Positions 34,667 to 45,666 of a DNA stretch of 64,000 bases are shown here, piece after piece. Each line of letters begins with the position of its first letter. Position 1 is the first letter of the stretch. Source of the DNA: Rhizodiscina lignyota (taxonomy: Eukaryota > Ascomycota > Dothideomycetes > Aulographales > Rhizodiscinaceae); contig ML978121.1 of NCBI GenBank assembly GCA_010015805.1, positions 1,240,001-1,304,000 on the forward strand, read 5' to 3'. The notes under the pieces are model-generated. The model was not told the DNA's origin, searched no databases, and saw only the letters and a program-made list of their open reading frames with translations. The position numbers and the translations under genes were made by a program.

Positions 34667-37161
34667 TTAGTCGTCGTCGTCACCACGCTCATCAAAGTCA
34701 TCCACTCTGATGCCCTCCCTGAGCGCCTTCTTACTCTCGTCCGCCTGATGGAGTGTTCTCAGGTACTTCTTGAAAGCATTCGACATTCGTACGATTGACT
34801 TAATGTGCGTATCCTTCAGACGTATACGGCCCTCCGAGTCATGGTCATTCTCAACTTCAGCGAGAGCAACAGCAGTTTGGAAAGCTGCATTCTGCGTCAG
34901 CGCATATACGCATGGCCCGATCATTCGCGGCATAACATACCATTTCGAATTTCTCTTCCATTCCAGTGCAACCCCTTCATCTCTCTTGAATCCGTCGCAT
35001 ATTCTTTCGTTGCGATTGGTATTCTCATCGTGTCTTCCCTCTCCTGCTCCAATTTGCGGAAGAACGTATTCCAGACCTCACGTCTATCACTGTCCGTAAA
35101 CTCCGGATAGTGGATACTGACATGTATTCGACTGATAAAAGCCTCGTCAAACGTCCCCACTCGGTTCGTTGTGAGAAAGAGGATTCCGTTATAGTACTCT
35201 AGCGCCTTTGAGGGGGTTAGCTTGACTTTCCCTTCTCTGCTTTTATGTTTGTTAATACTGACCCTTAGGAAGCCGGCAACAAGGTTGTTTCGAGACAGGT
35301 CTTGCGTAATCCGCTGTTCCATATATATGTCAGCTTCATCAATGAGTAGGATGGCACCCCAGTGCTTGGCCAGTTTAAACCAGTAGCGGAGCTTTGTTTC
35401 GACTTCGGTTGGATCCGTTCCGATATCCGTGCAAGTTAAAGAAAGAAGTGGTCGCTGCGTATACTCGGAGATGCATTCCGCTGTGTAAGTCTTTCCAACA
35501 CCCGGTTTGCCGTGCAGCAAGAATATCATCCCTTCTCCCTTTCCCTGAACCGAATCGGCGGACCAAAGATCATGCGACGAGCCACCGTCCGTCGCCGTAT
35601 CTACACGCGTGTACTTGCGTGCGAGACTTTTTATCAGATCTCTTGTCTCCTTCTGGATTACGAGGTCATCAATCATGGAAACCTTGAATTTCGGCTCGGA
35701 AAAGTACCCCACGTCCAGCCTTTGCCACGATCGAATTTTCAAGACGAACCCAATGATGGAACGAGTGCAGAGGAAATATTGGTGCGGTGTCAATTGTTTG
35801 ACATTGACTGGATTGATCCTGGCATATCCGGCGAATGGAGACCTCTTTGTCTTACTGTTGAGAGCCACACATCTCTCGCAAGAACATCCTGGTATTCCGC
35901 CAGCATTTCGCTCTCCTAGGTCAACAACAGGAGGAGGAGCAGGAGGCATCGAAGGAGCTGCGCCAGGAAATGACCCCATAGAATTTGGTGATTGAGTTGT
36001 TTGGTAAGATTCCGTGTCGATCATGACAAGATCCACGTACTTCCTCCTTGGGAAGGAGAGTGTCAGCCCATCGTACCACATGCACTGTCTCTCTGTGAGG
36101 CGGTAATACAACTGGCCCCTTTCTTCTAGCTTCTTGCGGTACGCGTCGTGGTTCATCTTCTCTCCGTGCACATCCTCACGGAGATATTCGCACGGAAAGA
36201 TGTCAAGAGACGAGATCTCCTTCTCACCTTCAAACGGAAGGATTTGCGCATACCGGAGCTGTGGCTGGAGGTATTGTCCGTCATATTCCAGATTCCAAAG
36301 GCACAGGTCGATGCTGTATGCGTTTGCAGTTACACTCTGTACTACATACGGGTCCCAAAGAGCAGCGCTTGTTCGGTCGTAATAGACATCAGTGCCTGGT
36401 TTGAACAGTGTCCAAAGGAGATCAAATGTGCAGACTGGTCGCTCGCGTTGATGCCTCTCGTACTCCTTCGCAAGCGCGTCCTTGTGGTGCGCCTTGACGA
36501 AGTCCAAAACGATACCAACGTGATCATGAACATCCTCAAGTCCTTTACAGTCCTTGACGCTTTCGTGACGGTCTTCGGGGTGGAAAATTCCTCTGTGCTT
36601 CTCCAACTCGTCAAGATGAAACACAATTGGCGCATACGGCTCCGCTAAAGTGACCGAAGAGCCTTCATAGTCACTTCCAGGATAGTAGTCTGTCACCGAG
36701 CGGAGGGCGTTTAGGACTGCTGGCGAGTGGATCTCGATATACGATGACCCTTTCGAATGAGTTGGGGGTGGCTGTGGAGATGTGTATGGCAGATTTGATA
36801 ATGTCTTGATTACCCGCTTTACTTCTAGAACTGGACGGTCTTTCGGAGGCGGTGGCTCGGTGTTGAGATCATCCGTATCACGCGTGTAGACGACTTGCTC
36901 CGTATGAAGGTTGCGATATTCGATTTTGTGCCATACCTTCTTCGGTGGGCCCTCAATAGAATGTTCTTCATCCTCTCCAGAATTCGGAACATGCTCGAAC
37001 TCAATCGACTCCCTCAATGTTTCAGAGGGGCTCGCATAGAAGCCCTTTTTCTCCGCGAGATATTTGTCAGTTCGAAGCGGTACGTCAAGGCCGCCTTCGA
37101 ACGACAGGTCTGAGTATTCGGTCGGCAGTTCTGGAGGCATTGCTACACCGAGGCGCAGCAC
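34667..37161 (-). CDS. DUF7025-type AAA ATPase, 3 exons
   Basis: Exons 37161-35263, 35205-34941 and 34884-34667 give 793 residues. The first intron (57 nt, with a CTAAC branch site) has no stop in frame, so an ORF caller would keep 19 extra residues; removing it gives FLR-ALEYYNGILFLTTNRVG as in relatives. The N-terminal ~300 residues are acidic and charged. Then comes the DUF7025 region (FDLLWTLFKPGTDVYY, LYYRLTERQCMWYDGL), then an AAA core with Walker A GKPGVGKT at 551-558, Walker B LLIDEAD near 600, and sensor FLTTNRVGTFDEAF. A lid follows (GREIRNAFQTAVALAE, spanning the second intron) and a very acidic C-terminus. Such fungal AAA proteins resemble membrane or chaperone AAA ATPases but are uncharacterised. 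It is divergent from the DUF7708 gene, 328 bp away. Confidence 0.92.
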
Positions 37162-37489
37162 AATGCCACTGGTGTTACGCCGTAGAAGCTCCTATCGTCA
37201 CCTGGAACACTTCTGGACGAGAGCTCTCAGGTTCGAAAGTGGCGATCTGTCCGCAACGACATCGCAAGAACTCTCGTGCTGCTTCGCTCATCGATTGTTA
37301 AGATGAGACCACGCCCAGAGCTGAAATTGCGAAGCTCCGAGTTGACTGACATGCGGCGACAGGATTCAGCTCCTTGCATTTGTGGCTGGACGATTTCCAG
37401 TTCATTGGACCGCGGCAACAGGGCCTTTTGCTTTTCCCGAGTGGCTGAGCCAGACCTTCTAAGGACGCTAAAATCTCCTTGGAGTTCGA
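37162..37489. promoter_or_regulatory. shared divergent promoter of AAA and DUF7708 genes
   Basis: Only 328 bp separate the two start codons, so both promoters are here and may be co-regulated. No TATA box or named operator was seen. The distance depends on ATG choice in both genes (the DUF7708 ATG could be 37,544 instead). Confidence 0.5.
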
Positions 37490-40026
37490 ATGCTGCATGA
37501 TATTATAAGCAGAGATCCAAATTCATTACAATGGAGCGTCGGGATGGCCTGCGATACCGACAAGATCAAGGACATGGTCCGGACTTTCTCCTTCGAACTA
37601 GAAGAAGAGCTGGAGCGCAATGGCCAGCCATCAGACGCGTTGTCGAACGCAGTGGTGCAAGATAGGAAGCGAGAGGATAGGCAGCATGAGGTTCAAGAGT
37701 GGCGCAAATATTTTGAGTCACTGCCGGTGTCAGAGTGAGTGCCTAGCAATCGTATGGCAGCGCCTCATCGCGGTGAGCTAATGGTGACCCTCTTTAGCGA
37801 CGACGAGATCGCGAAGCTTGACCATGAAGGCAACATCCTCTCAGCAGCATGGGCGGAATTCCACGCGTCTCTTCCGACGAAGCAGAGAGTAGAGCTCTCA
37901 CACCGAGCGCAAAACTGGACAGATGTGATCGCGGTCGTGCAAAATGCAGAATCCGAATGGAAGGCGAAGAAACAGGAGGGTGCATTTGGGCGTGCAAAAC
38001 GAACCTTCAATCAGGTGTGCAGCACCATACACAGGCACTCAACTATGCTAGAAGTTTTACCGTCGAGCAGCGAGTATGTGAGTTATCAACGCCTTCCTAT
38101 GAACCTCTAAGGAACTATTCCGGTGTTTTCGCGAAATCCAAAAAGCAGCATAGCGCGCTTGAACCATGATAGAAGTATAGGTTCAGGAAGCACAGGAGTC
38201 ATCTTTACACTCTCCGGAACATTGCTTCGCTGACACGTCACTCGCCCTTTAGGTCTCAATCTTTTGTGGCACACTACAGACCATAATCAAGGTACACAGC
38301 CCCGAGGCGTCCGTTATGAGGCGTGAGGCAGTAGGTAGCCACATGACAAGGCTAATGTGAACTAATAGGCATCAGTCAACTACCAAAAAATAGCAGAAGG
38401 GCTGTCTAAAGCTTTGCTTGAAATTAATGACATCGTCGCCGCCGTCAACAAAGAAACGCTCATCTATCCGACAACCGCAATGCAGCATGTCGTTGCAAAT
38501 TTGTACGCACATATTTTCTTGTTTCTGAAAGAGGTCATGGCTTGGTATACGAAGAGAAGCCACCATCGACTACTCTCCAGTTTCCGCGAAGATTTCTACG
38601 AACACTTTGAGGACCACATTCGGATAATTCGCGAAATCTCCTGGTCCATCAACCGAGAGGCGCAAGCGTCATCTATGGCAGAAGGCCGCTACACAAGGCT
38701 TATGGTTGAAGATCTTGCCCAGATGCTCTCCAGTATCATTGGATCAGAAGGACGGAGAAGAGAGGAGGCACAGGCTCGATTTGAAAGAGCAAAGGCGTCA
38801 CGACAGCTACTCCAAGAAGGCGAGAGGACGGATTATCTGAAGCAAGAGCGCAATTACATCCTTGACCAATTCAAGCAGATCATGTCAGAGGAGCAACTTG
38901 GCGTGGCGGCAACTGGAATGCTCCGACAGCAGGCACAGACATATATCCAGAACGGTAGCGGAGGTGGTGATGCTACTGTCACGGCGAAGACAATTGGAGC
39001 AGGAACGAGAGAATCTTTAGCCAACATTGGTTCTAGCCTCGACAGTCAACGAAGACCATCCGGGCCTCAATCGAGGGAGGAAATTGAATTCATTTCCCGA
39101 GCGCTGGAAGACCTTTTCAGTCGCGCTGATATTAGAATCCGCAAGGAATCGGAAACGGAACCGGTGAGTGATATGATTATACGCTGTGTCTGAAACCTGC
39201 TAATATTCTTCACCTATCCTAGGTTTTCTTTGCGGACAACGAAATTGTCTCTACGCTAAAGGATTGGACTACTGATGCGTCCGGGGCGATTCTCTGCATC
39301 TCTGGCCCAAACGAAGTCGCAAGGCCTTCGTCGACATCGCTACTCGCTTCCCAGTATGCAGCTTATGCTGAACAGGCTGGTGTCCCTGTCATATCGCATT
39401 TCTGCAGCTTACCAAGGAAGTCCTCCCAGTCGTCCATCACACTCGAAATGATTTCGCTGGCCTCCCTGCTGTGCTCTTTGATTCGGCAGTTAGTGGAACT
39501 GTTGCCACTGGAGCTGCCACCTAACAGCCCTCGACTTGACAGCGACCGATTCGCTCGATTGAATGGCACCGTCGAATCCCTTTCAGATGCGATGAGTCTT
39601 CTCCAAGACCTGATCTCGGTTGCACCACCTCTCTTACTCTTCATAATCGACGGAATCCAGTGGCTCGATGACAAGACGACCGAGAAACACATTCGAGCCC
39701 TTGTCTCTTTGCTTCGTAAATGTTCATCTCCCACAGCTGGACAAAGCTCCCTTGTGAATACCGCGCCTCCATCTACCCAAACTATCAAGGTACTTTTCAC
39801 GACATCCGGAAAATCGAGGGCACTCATCCCAATTCTGGAGCGGCACGAGCTCCTACTTGCGGATAGGATCAGCAACGCCCGGACACCAGGGCGTGCATCT
39901 CCAGGCAGGATACCATTGTCTCCCTTCACGCCGCCTCGTCCGGGTGCTGGTCGGAGAACGTCTTCAAGCCCGTTGGCGAGCAAAGGACAACTATCAGGGG
40001 ATGACAATGCAGACTTGAACGAATAG
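37490..40026 (+). CDS. DUF7708-domain STAND-like protein, 5 exons including a 39-nt microexon
   Basis: Exons 37490-37734, 37798-38077, 38253-38291, 38369-39163 and 39223-40026 join in phases 2, 0, 0, 0 and give 720 residues. The 39-nt exon encodes VSIFCGTLQTIIK and supplies the segment expected between SSSEY and ASVNYQKIAEGL. The N-terminal half is the DUF7708 region found before NACHT/AAA-type domains in fungal STAND proteins, with ATLYAHIFLFL-like helices (VANLYAHIFLFLKEVMAWY). The C-terminal half begins IVSTLKDWTTDASGAILCISGP and has a Walker-B-like LLLFIIDGIQWLDD near 592. The place of a Walker A reads GPNEVARPSSTS, without GKS/GKT, so ATP binding by a normal P-loop is doubtful. No repeat domain follows. 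STAND proteins act in fungal allorecognition and defence; here that is inference only. Confidence 0.85.
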
Positions 40027-40103
40027 ACCATTCACGCAAGGTTTCAAGACTAAGTATCTTGATTCGTAACTCTCTTGATATGAGTACGTGCGTGTGTAGT
40101 CCG

Positions 40104-41066
40104 TCACTCTCTGAAACTGACTATCTTGCCAAAGGTATCGCTCTTACCCCAGATGCCGTGGCGAAGACAGCTCAACTGCAAAATTTGCGAGTGATCGACA
40201 AAAACGTTGACATCTACGCCAAACTCCCTTACGTACCAATTAAAGACATCTGGATCAGCGGCTTCGAACATGACCTTCTCAGGCGGCAGCTCTTTCATGA
40301 TGGTGCTGACGACATCAGTCCTCCAACTCTTCACGTTTTCGGTGATCCCCTCCGATTCTATCATGATGCGCTCGACACCCGCATCAATGAAACGCTTGGC
40401 CAGGTTGACCAGTTTGGATGGGTCACTGGTGCCAATTGACTCCAGATCTGTTGCTGCGGTATCCCCTCCCGCGCCGAACTGGATGCCGAGCTCTGGTTTT
40501 GCTTTCAGATTGTGGGCGTGCACTTTGTCCACGATGCGCAGCCAATCGTCGGGGGGTAAACTCAAAAAGCCAGACGATATTTCGATTACATCGAAGCCGA
40601 GGTCCTTGCACTTCCTCAGATACTTCTCCATCACAGCCGGTGCATCGGCATGCGTCAAGAGATGCTCGGCCCAGCCGCCTGTGCTGACGTATACGCCGTG
40701 CTCGTGCGCAAGGTCTATCATCTCTCGTAATTTTGGTTCTGGAATTAGGGAGAAGGAACCCCCGGCGAACTTGAGCCCATCAACATAATGGCCCATAGTT
40801 TCGAGTATGTCGGACAGATAGCGAGGCCCCATGGCAGAGTAGTAGGGTCCCCGAATCTCTGTCACTGCAGTCGAACGAGGTTTGGCAGGAAGCGGATTAT
40901 GCCGTGCAAAGCCAAATCCATCGTTCTTGTCGAGCAGCAGAGGCTGAGCGGATTTGTTTTGGGTGAGAGTAGTAGCAAAAGTGCGGAGAGGAGAAACGCT
41001 TGAAAATCGTGGAGAAATAGCTGAAGCTGCAAATTGCGAGACTGGGCGACTTGCTGTGCGGAGCAT
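40104..41066 (-). CDS. ComA/HSA32-like (phosphosulfolactate synthase family) protein, mitochondrial
   Basis: Single exon of 320 residues. The first ~40 residues are Arg/Ser/Thr-rich without acidic residues (MLRTASRPVSQFAASAISPR), a likely mitochondrial presequence. The rest is a TIM barrel of the phosphosulfolactate synthase (ComA) family: VDGLKFAGGSFSL, VYVSTGGWAEHLL, FDVIEISSGFLSLP, KPELGIQFGAGG, MIESEGITENV and MFEAADPDVFNWYV follow in order. In methanogens ComA adds sulfite to phosphoenolpyruvate for coenzyme M; in plants the relative HSA32 acts in heat-acclimation memory. Fungi do not make coenzyme M, so the role here is unknown. Lys in GLKFAGGS matches the family active-site region. The gene converges on the DUF7708 gene with only 77 bp between stop codons. 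Confidence 0.88.
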   Translation of the reverse strand: MLRTASRPVSQFAASAISPRFSSVSPLRTFATTLTQNKSAQPLLLDKNDGFGFARHNPLPAKPRSTAVTEIRGPYYSAMGPRYLSDILETMGHYVDGLKFAGGSFSLIPEPKLREMIDLAHEHGVYVSTGGWAEHLLTHADAPAVMEKYLRKCKDLGFDVIEISSGFLSLPPDDWLRIVDKVHAHNLKAKPELGIQFGAGGDTAATDLESIGTSDPSKLVNLAKRFIDAGVERIMIESEGITENVKSWRTDVVSTIMKELPPEKVMFEAADPDVFNWYVREFGVDVNVFVDHSQILQLSCLRHGIWGKSDTFGKIVSFRE

Positions 41067-42028
41067 CTTGTGCTAATGTACGTAGAGCAATCGTTTAGTT
41101 AGAGAAATTATCAACAGGAAGACTTGAATGGTATTTAGCATGCGTGTGTCTGAAGTGGCCTTATATGACGTTATAGTTCAGCTGTTCGTCGATATGATGT
41201 GGCTATGATGTTCAAGGTCGCCAGAACGGGTGATGATTGGCCCAAGCCAGCGATCGGAGTCTGCCTTTGGGCAACGTGCTTTCGCACAAGGATTAAGACC
41301 TGATTACCGACCGGAACCCTGTGAAGATTAGCGAGCACGCGTGACAGTGTCCCAGCGTTCCCCGTCTGAACTCTGAAGCATCGGCGTTCTGTGATGCGTT
41401 TCAAAAAATAGGCCGCGGACGCTACTCCATAGCGCCCTGGACCCCGGCCAGCGGTCCTGCAGGAGCCTTGTCAAACTTAAATTACGCGACATCGCATCAG
41501 CGTTCGCGACGGAAATGTTCGACATGTTCTCCCTTACACTCTCTCTGGAGCATCAGTCGCCAGTCGTATGCGCAGAGAAGAAACAAACGGCCAACTTGTG
41601 CGCAGTACAGGAAGAGTTACAAGAGCCGACTCCGAGCTGAGACTCGAGCCTCGAGAGGCCTTTTGTCCCCCATCCGTGGCGTCCGTGTTGGGCCGCGTTC
41701 GTTAAAAGGGGTGACCGTAGGATTTGCCGAAATGAAATGAGTGTGGGTGGCGGTCCCATAGGCGCCCAATGATGATCAGCAACCTGCGGAAGGGCATCGC
41801 AGATTCAAAAATTACATCTCTACAAGGCTGAGCTGACGACGGGAGGGGAAAATGGGGGGACTGCTTTCTCCGCGAAGAGGTAAAGTAGGTGGCATTTCCA
41901 ATTCTTTCTAGTGTCGCCTAGCCTTCATTTCATCTTCCTTTCCGCCTCATGGAGGATCATTGTCGATACTTTCGCGTCTGATAACGCGTATCTTCACGCC
42001 TTGCGGATGAGCGCGCCGCGTCGTACTC
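41067..42028. promoter_or_regulatory. divergent promoter region between ComA-like and CorA-like genes
   Basis: This 962-bp region lies between two divergent ATGs. Several short open frames occur but none has family features. No clear TATA box or heat-shock element was recognised. Confidence 0.45.
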
Positions 42029-45000
42029 ATGGCTGAGCCGGCCACCGAAGGCCACCAGCAGTCCAGCTCGGTCGACATCCCCGCGTCTCAACTGGCCCCG
42101 ATTCTGCGCGCAATACTGCAGCATAACGACCAAATTGTCGAGCAGAACCAGGCCATTCTTCAACTGCTCAACTACCATGTGCGATCTTTACCGAATAGCA
42201 ACGGCCGATCTGCGACAGGCGCGATCCAGTCGCATTCACACACAGGCACCTCCACATCTCCAGCTCCGGTATCTCCAAGATCCTCAGGCTCTGTGACTCA
42301 GGTTCAGTCAACCCAGGGAGATCGCAGACATGAACACCACCGGCAGTCGATGTGGGATGGTATTCTCACCGTTGAATCAAAACTATCTGGGAGTTTTGTG
42401 AAGGACTACCACGAGTGGAAGCGACCGCCGGCCATCCGGGACGTTTTCCTGGGGAAGAATGAGTGGACGTCAAAATCTTACCATTATGCATTTCCCGATC
42501 TCGTCGACTTCTTGAAGAGAAATGACCTCGTAAAAAAGTGTCACTCGCAGGTCTCAGTCAGGGATTTCGTCAGCTCCAGCGGTGGTCCAACATCTTCAGC
42601 ATACAACGAGGCAAGACCGCGCGTTGGCGTCATTCGCGGGAAGAGCATGCCTGTGAAGTCGGCTGGAGGCCATCGAACCATTCGAAGTGTCAATGCTGAG
42701 GATCCTTTCGGCTGTAAAATTCTTTGGGATGCTTTGGACGGATGTCCTTGTCACAATCCTGGCCAAACAGCTCCAGTGCAATCGGACTCCGAACCATGTC
42801 TTTGCATGCGATCTATCAATATACTCGACGTCTCACCCAAAGTTCTCAATTGTTTACTGGCCTCAACTCCGCGGGTTGATCTCAGCTACATGGCAGCCTT
42901 CGTACAGCGCCATCTCGGATCTTCAAATTGGGGCAAAGCTACTCCTCTGCGATACGGGGACACGATGAGCTCTTATACTCTGGAGTATCACTTCTCGTTC
43001 TATTATGTGACGCCGAAGTATTTCGACACCGGCTCGGTGCGGCCCGATCTTCGCAACCAGCGCAAGTCTGCTGCATTCGGCAACGAACTTGCAACGCGCT
43101 CCCGTTACATCCATGAGGAGTCTCTGTCATTCTTGTACATCGGCCATTTCAAAGACGTTTCCACCTCTGTGCAGCTGGCTGAATCCTATTTCAAATACGA
43201 TCCCTACCATACTACGGATGTCGGGTCGTCGGAATCGTCACTCTTTCGACCCCTGAATCCAAACGAGCCACCAGCGATGTTGATGCTCTCTTGGATATCG
43301 GTTGCACTTCATCACGTACTGTGGCGGTGGCAGAGCGCGATCGATGCGGTGCAAGCAGAAATCAAGTCATCCCGACAGATTGTATTCATGGACGACCGCA
43401 ATGACCTTATGGCTGATGACCCCCAATTTACATTGTCCAAAACTTATTTTTGGGCACTTCAAGCTTACAAACTCTTCGAGGAAACTATTTCCGAGACGGT
43501 AACGACATGGAGGCGGTTTCAAGACGAATCTCTTCCCGTACTCCGCGACAATCGAGTTCCATCTGAGGAATGGAAGAAGGCTGTGCAGGATATCAACGAT
43601 GCGGTATCGGAGCTTGAATCGAAGACTCGAGCCATAAGGAAACGCGCCGAAGAAGTCAGAGATCTCCGTAAAGGCCTCATCTCAGCTTCTGCTCTCTTTG
43701 ACAGCAGAATATCTGTTCGCCAAGGGGAGAACATTCGACTCCTCACATACATAACCCTTCTCTTCCTCCCGCTATCCTTCGCAACGAGCATCTTTGGTAT
43801 GCAGATTATTGGCAACAGCACTAGTACCGTACATATTTTCGCAGCTGTTCTTCCGGCCATTACCGTCGTCACAGCGCTGTTCGTGTTCAACTTGCACAAC
43901 GTTGTCAATGCATGGGAACTGTTCACAGACTATATATCATCTTGGCTGCGCAGCAGTATGAAAGAGCATCGGCGAGGTGACTGGCAGCGTACAGCGATAG
44001 CATTGCACGAAGACATGAATGCATCAAAAGCTCCAGTCCGAAAAGCTCAAAAAAGGTCCTCAGCTTGGGTTTACTTGGTGTTCATCATCGAAGCATTAAT
44101 TGTTTCGCTCCCCGTTGGTGAACTCTCCAATGCAGCGTCTCTCTTTCGACGCATGGCCAGCAGCGAAGCAGCTGCAGCTCCAGAAGGACCGGAAGACGGT
44201 GACGACATCCGCAGCATAGATCCACACGTTTTTGAGAAGATCAACGAATCTCTCGCTGAAGAGCGTAAACGGCAGCGGCAGAAGCGCAGAGAGAAGATTG
44301 GACCCGTTCTCCTAGCCTTGGAAGATATTTGGCATGCACTGCCTGCGACATTCCGCTGGATCGGGACTGGGACCATCGATATCATTCGTGCACTTCTTCT
44401 TCCTCTTTGGGTCATCGTCGTTATGTTCGAATACTTAATACTCTCCCTCATACTCCTTATTGCGTCCGTATTCCGAAGTCGACCGGATGACGAATCAGTG
44501 CGCTCTCTATCAAATACACAGAAGCGGTCCAAAGAGCCATCCTGCTTCCGTCGCGCATTCCTCATTCTTGGGCTTGACACAGTCTTTCCAGCTCGTCCGA
44601 AGGCGATTCGTCCCAGCTCAACAGAGTCTTCCGCCCGAAGGAATTTCTCGCAAGCGGCAACACAGATGACGCTGCGACCGGAGAAATCCAGCAACCAGCA
44701 CGAAACAACAGTAGTAGCAGCAGCAAGTCCCCCACCAGCAGAAAGACCTCCACTACCTCCTCTCATCCCTCGTTCTCCAATTTCGCCGAATTTCAACAAT
44801 CGACCAGACACTTTAATATCGGATCTATCATACAGTAATGACCATTCGCGAGACACGATTGATTTCATAGAGCAAATGTCTCGCGCCGGCACTCGTCCAT
44901 CCACGCCTCGAACACCAGCCGCAGTGCCGAGTGAAGTGCCACAATCACCCAGACCTGGCACGCGGCATACGGCACATACAGCTCGTACCGTCGACACAGC

Positions 45001-45295
45001 AGCAACAGACGCGTCTCTGTCCAGGCCGGGAACAGCTCATACGGATGTCATCAGTCCCTTACCGGAGATGATTGCACGAGCAGAACCACTGAAGAGGATG
45101 TCAGCACGTCCTGTGGCGTCCCTCGCTGAAAGCTCCACCGCCCAGAGGGACTTCGCCCAGAGGGACTTGAGAATATCTGCTATGGGGCAGAAACCCAAGA
45201 CGGTAGCAGCAGAGAAGCAGTCCCAAAGGAAGAGTCACATACCCGTCGTGGAAGTGCTGGAGCTGGACAGGCCGCCGACTCCGCCACCCAAATAA
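42029..45295 (+). CDS. CorA-like Mg2+ transporter-superfamily membrane protein
   Basis: Single exon of 1,088 residues, long for the family. The N-terminal part is a large cytosolic domain (LSFLYIGHFKDVSTSVQLAE near 370) followed by long helices (ETVTTWRRFQDE, then ESKTRAIRKRAEEVRDLRKG), as in CorA funnels. TM1 (about 570-593) ends in FGMQ where CorA proteins have the GMN signature. TM2 is at about 600-622. Two more hydrophobic stretches occur at about 678-698 and 784-816, outside the CorA fold. The C-terminal ~250 residues are Ser/Pro-rich and probably disordered. CorA proteins form pentameric Mg2+ channels, and the GMN Asn binds hydrated Mg2+, so Gln here may change selectivity. Fungal CorA-like proteins with such changes are common, and their ion is mostly unknown. 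Confidence 0.85.
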   Translation: MAEPATEGHQQSSSVDIPASQLAPILRAILQHNDQIVEQNQAILQLLNYHVRSLPNSNGRSATGAIQSHSHTGTSTSPAPVSPRSSGSVTQVQSTQGDRRHEHHRQSMWDGILTVESKLSGSFVKDYHEWKRPPAIRDVFLGKNEWTSKSYHYAFPDLVDFLKRNDLVKKCHSQVSVRDFVSSSGGPTSSAYNEARPRVGVIRGKSMPVKSAGGHRTIRSVNAEDPFGCKILWDALDGCPCHNPGQTAPVQSDSEPCLCMRSINILDVSPKVLNCLLASTPRVDLSYMAAFVQRHLGSSNWGKATPLRYGDTMSSYTLEYHFSFYYVTPKYFDTGSVRPDLRNQRKSAAFGNELATRSRYIHEESLSFLYIGHFKDVSTSVQLAESYFKYDPYHTTDVGSSESSLFRPLNPNEPPAMLMLSWISVALHHVLWRWQSAIDAVQAEIKSSRQIVFMDDRNDLMADDPQFTLSKTYFWALQAYKLFEETISETVTTWRRFQDESLPVLRDNRVPSEEWKKAVQDINDAVSELESKTRAIRKRAEEVRDLRKGLISASALFDSRISVRQGENIRLLTYITLLFLPLSFATSIFGMQIIGNSTSTVHIFAAVLPAITVVTALFVFNLHNVVNAWELFTDYISSWLRSSMKEHRRGDWQRTAIALHEDMNASKAPVRKAQKRSSAWVYLVFIIEALIVSLPVGELSNAASLFRRMASSEAAAAPEGPEDGDDIRSIDPHVFEKINESLAEERKRQRQKRREKIGPVLLALEDIWHALPATFRWIGTGTIDIIRALLLPLWVIVVMFEYLILSLILLIASVFRSRPDDESVRSLSNTQKRSKEPSCFRRAFLILGLDTVFPARPKAIRPSSTESSARRNFSQAATQMTLRPEKSSNQHETTVVAAASPPPAERPPLPPLIPRSPISPNFNNRPDTLISDLSYSNDHSRDTIDFIEQMSRAGTRPSTPRTPAAVPSEVPQSPRPGTRHTAHTARTVDTAATDASLSRPGTAHTDVISPLPEMIARAEPLKRMSARPVASLAESSTAQRDFAQRDLRISAMGQKPKTVAAEKQSQRKSHIPVVEVLELDRPPTPPPK

Positions 45296-45666
45296 AGGGT
45301 GGTAGGTTCGTCAAGACGAAGGAATATTGTATGAACTGATGGTATAATGTTTGAATCTGTGAATACCTATGTTATTTTCATGTACATATTTACTGCTACG
45401 AAATTCTCGAATATATTAGATGACATCGCCATTTGGCTTCCCCGGCGTGATTTTCTTTTTTCGCGATTGTATCAATATGCTAACATCCAACCGAGAATTC
45501 ATAAAGCTCGAAGCGAAGTGGTATCTCATGTTTCCCAAAACCAAAATTACCGAAAAGGATCAACCTCTCAGCACCTAGCCTCATTACACTCCATTTCGTC
45601 CTCCATCCCAACATTACTCATTCAAATGTTAATCCTTATTGTGTCTGGACCTGGAGTAAAAGTCCC
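45296..45666. other. convergent 3' flanks
   Basis: 371 bp between convergent stop codons. AT-rich near 45,340-45,420. No gene is supported. Confidence 0.5.

Noticed and set aside
44071-44997. 308-codon minus-strand frame
   Set aside because: Antisense shadow of the CorA-like gene; no family features of its own.
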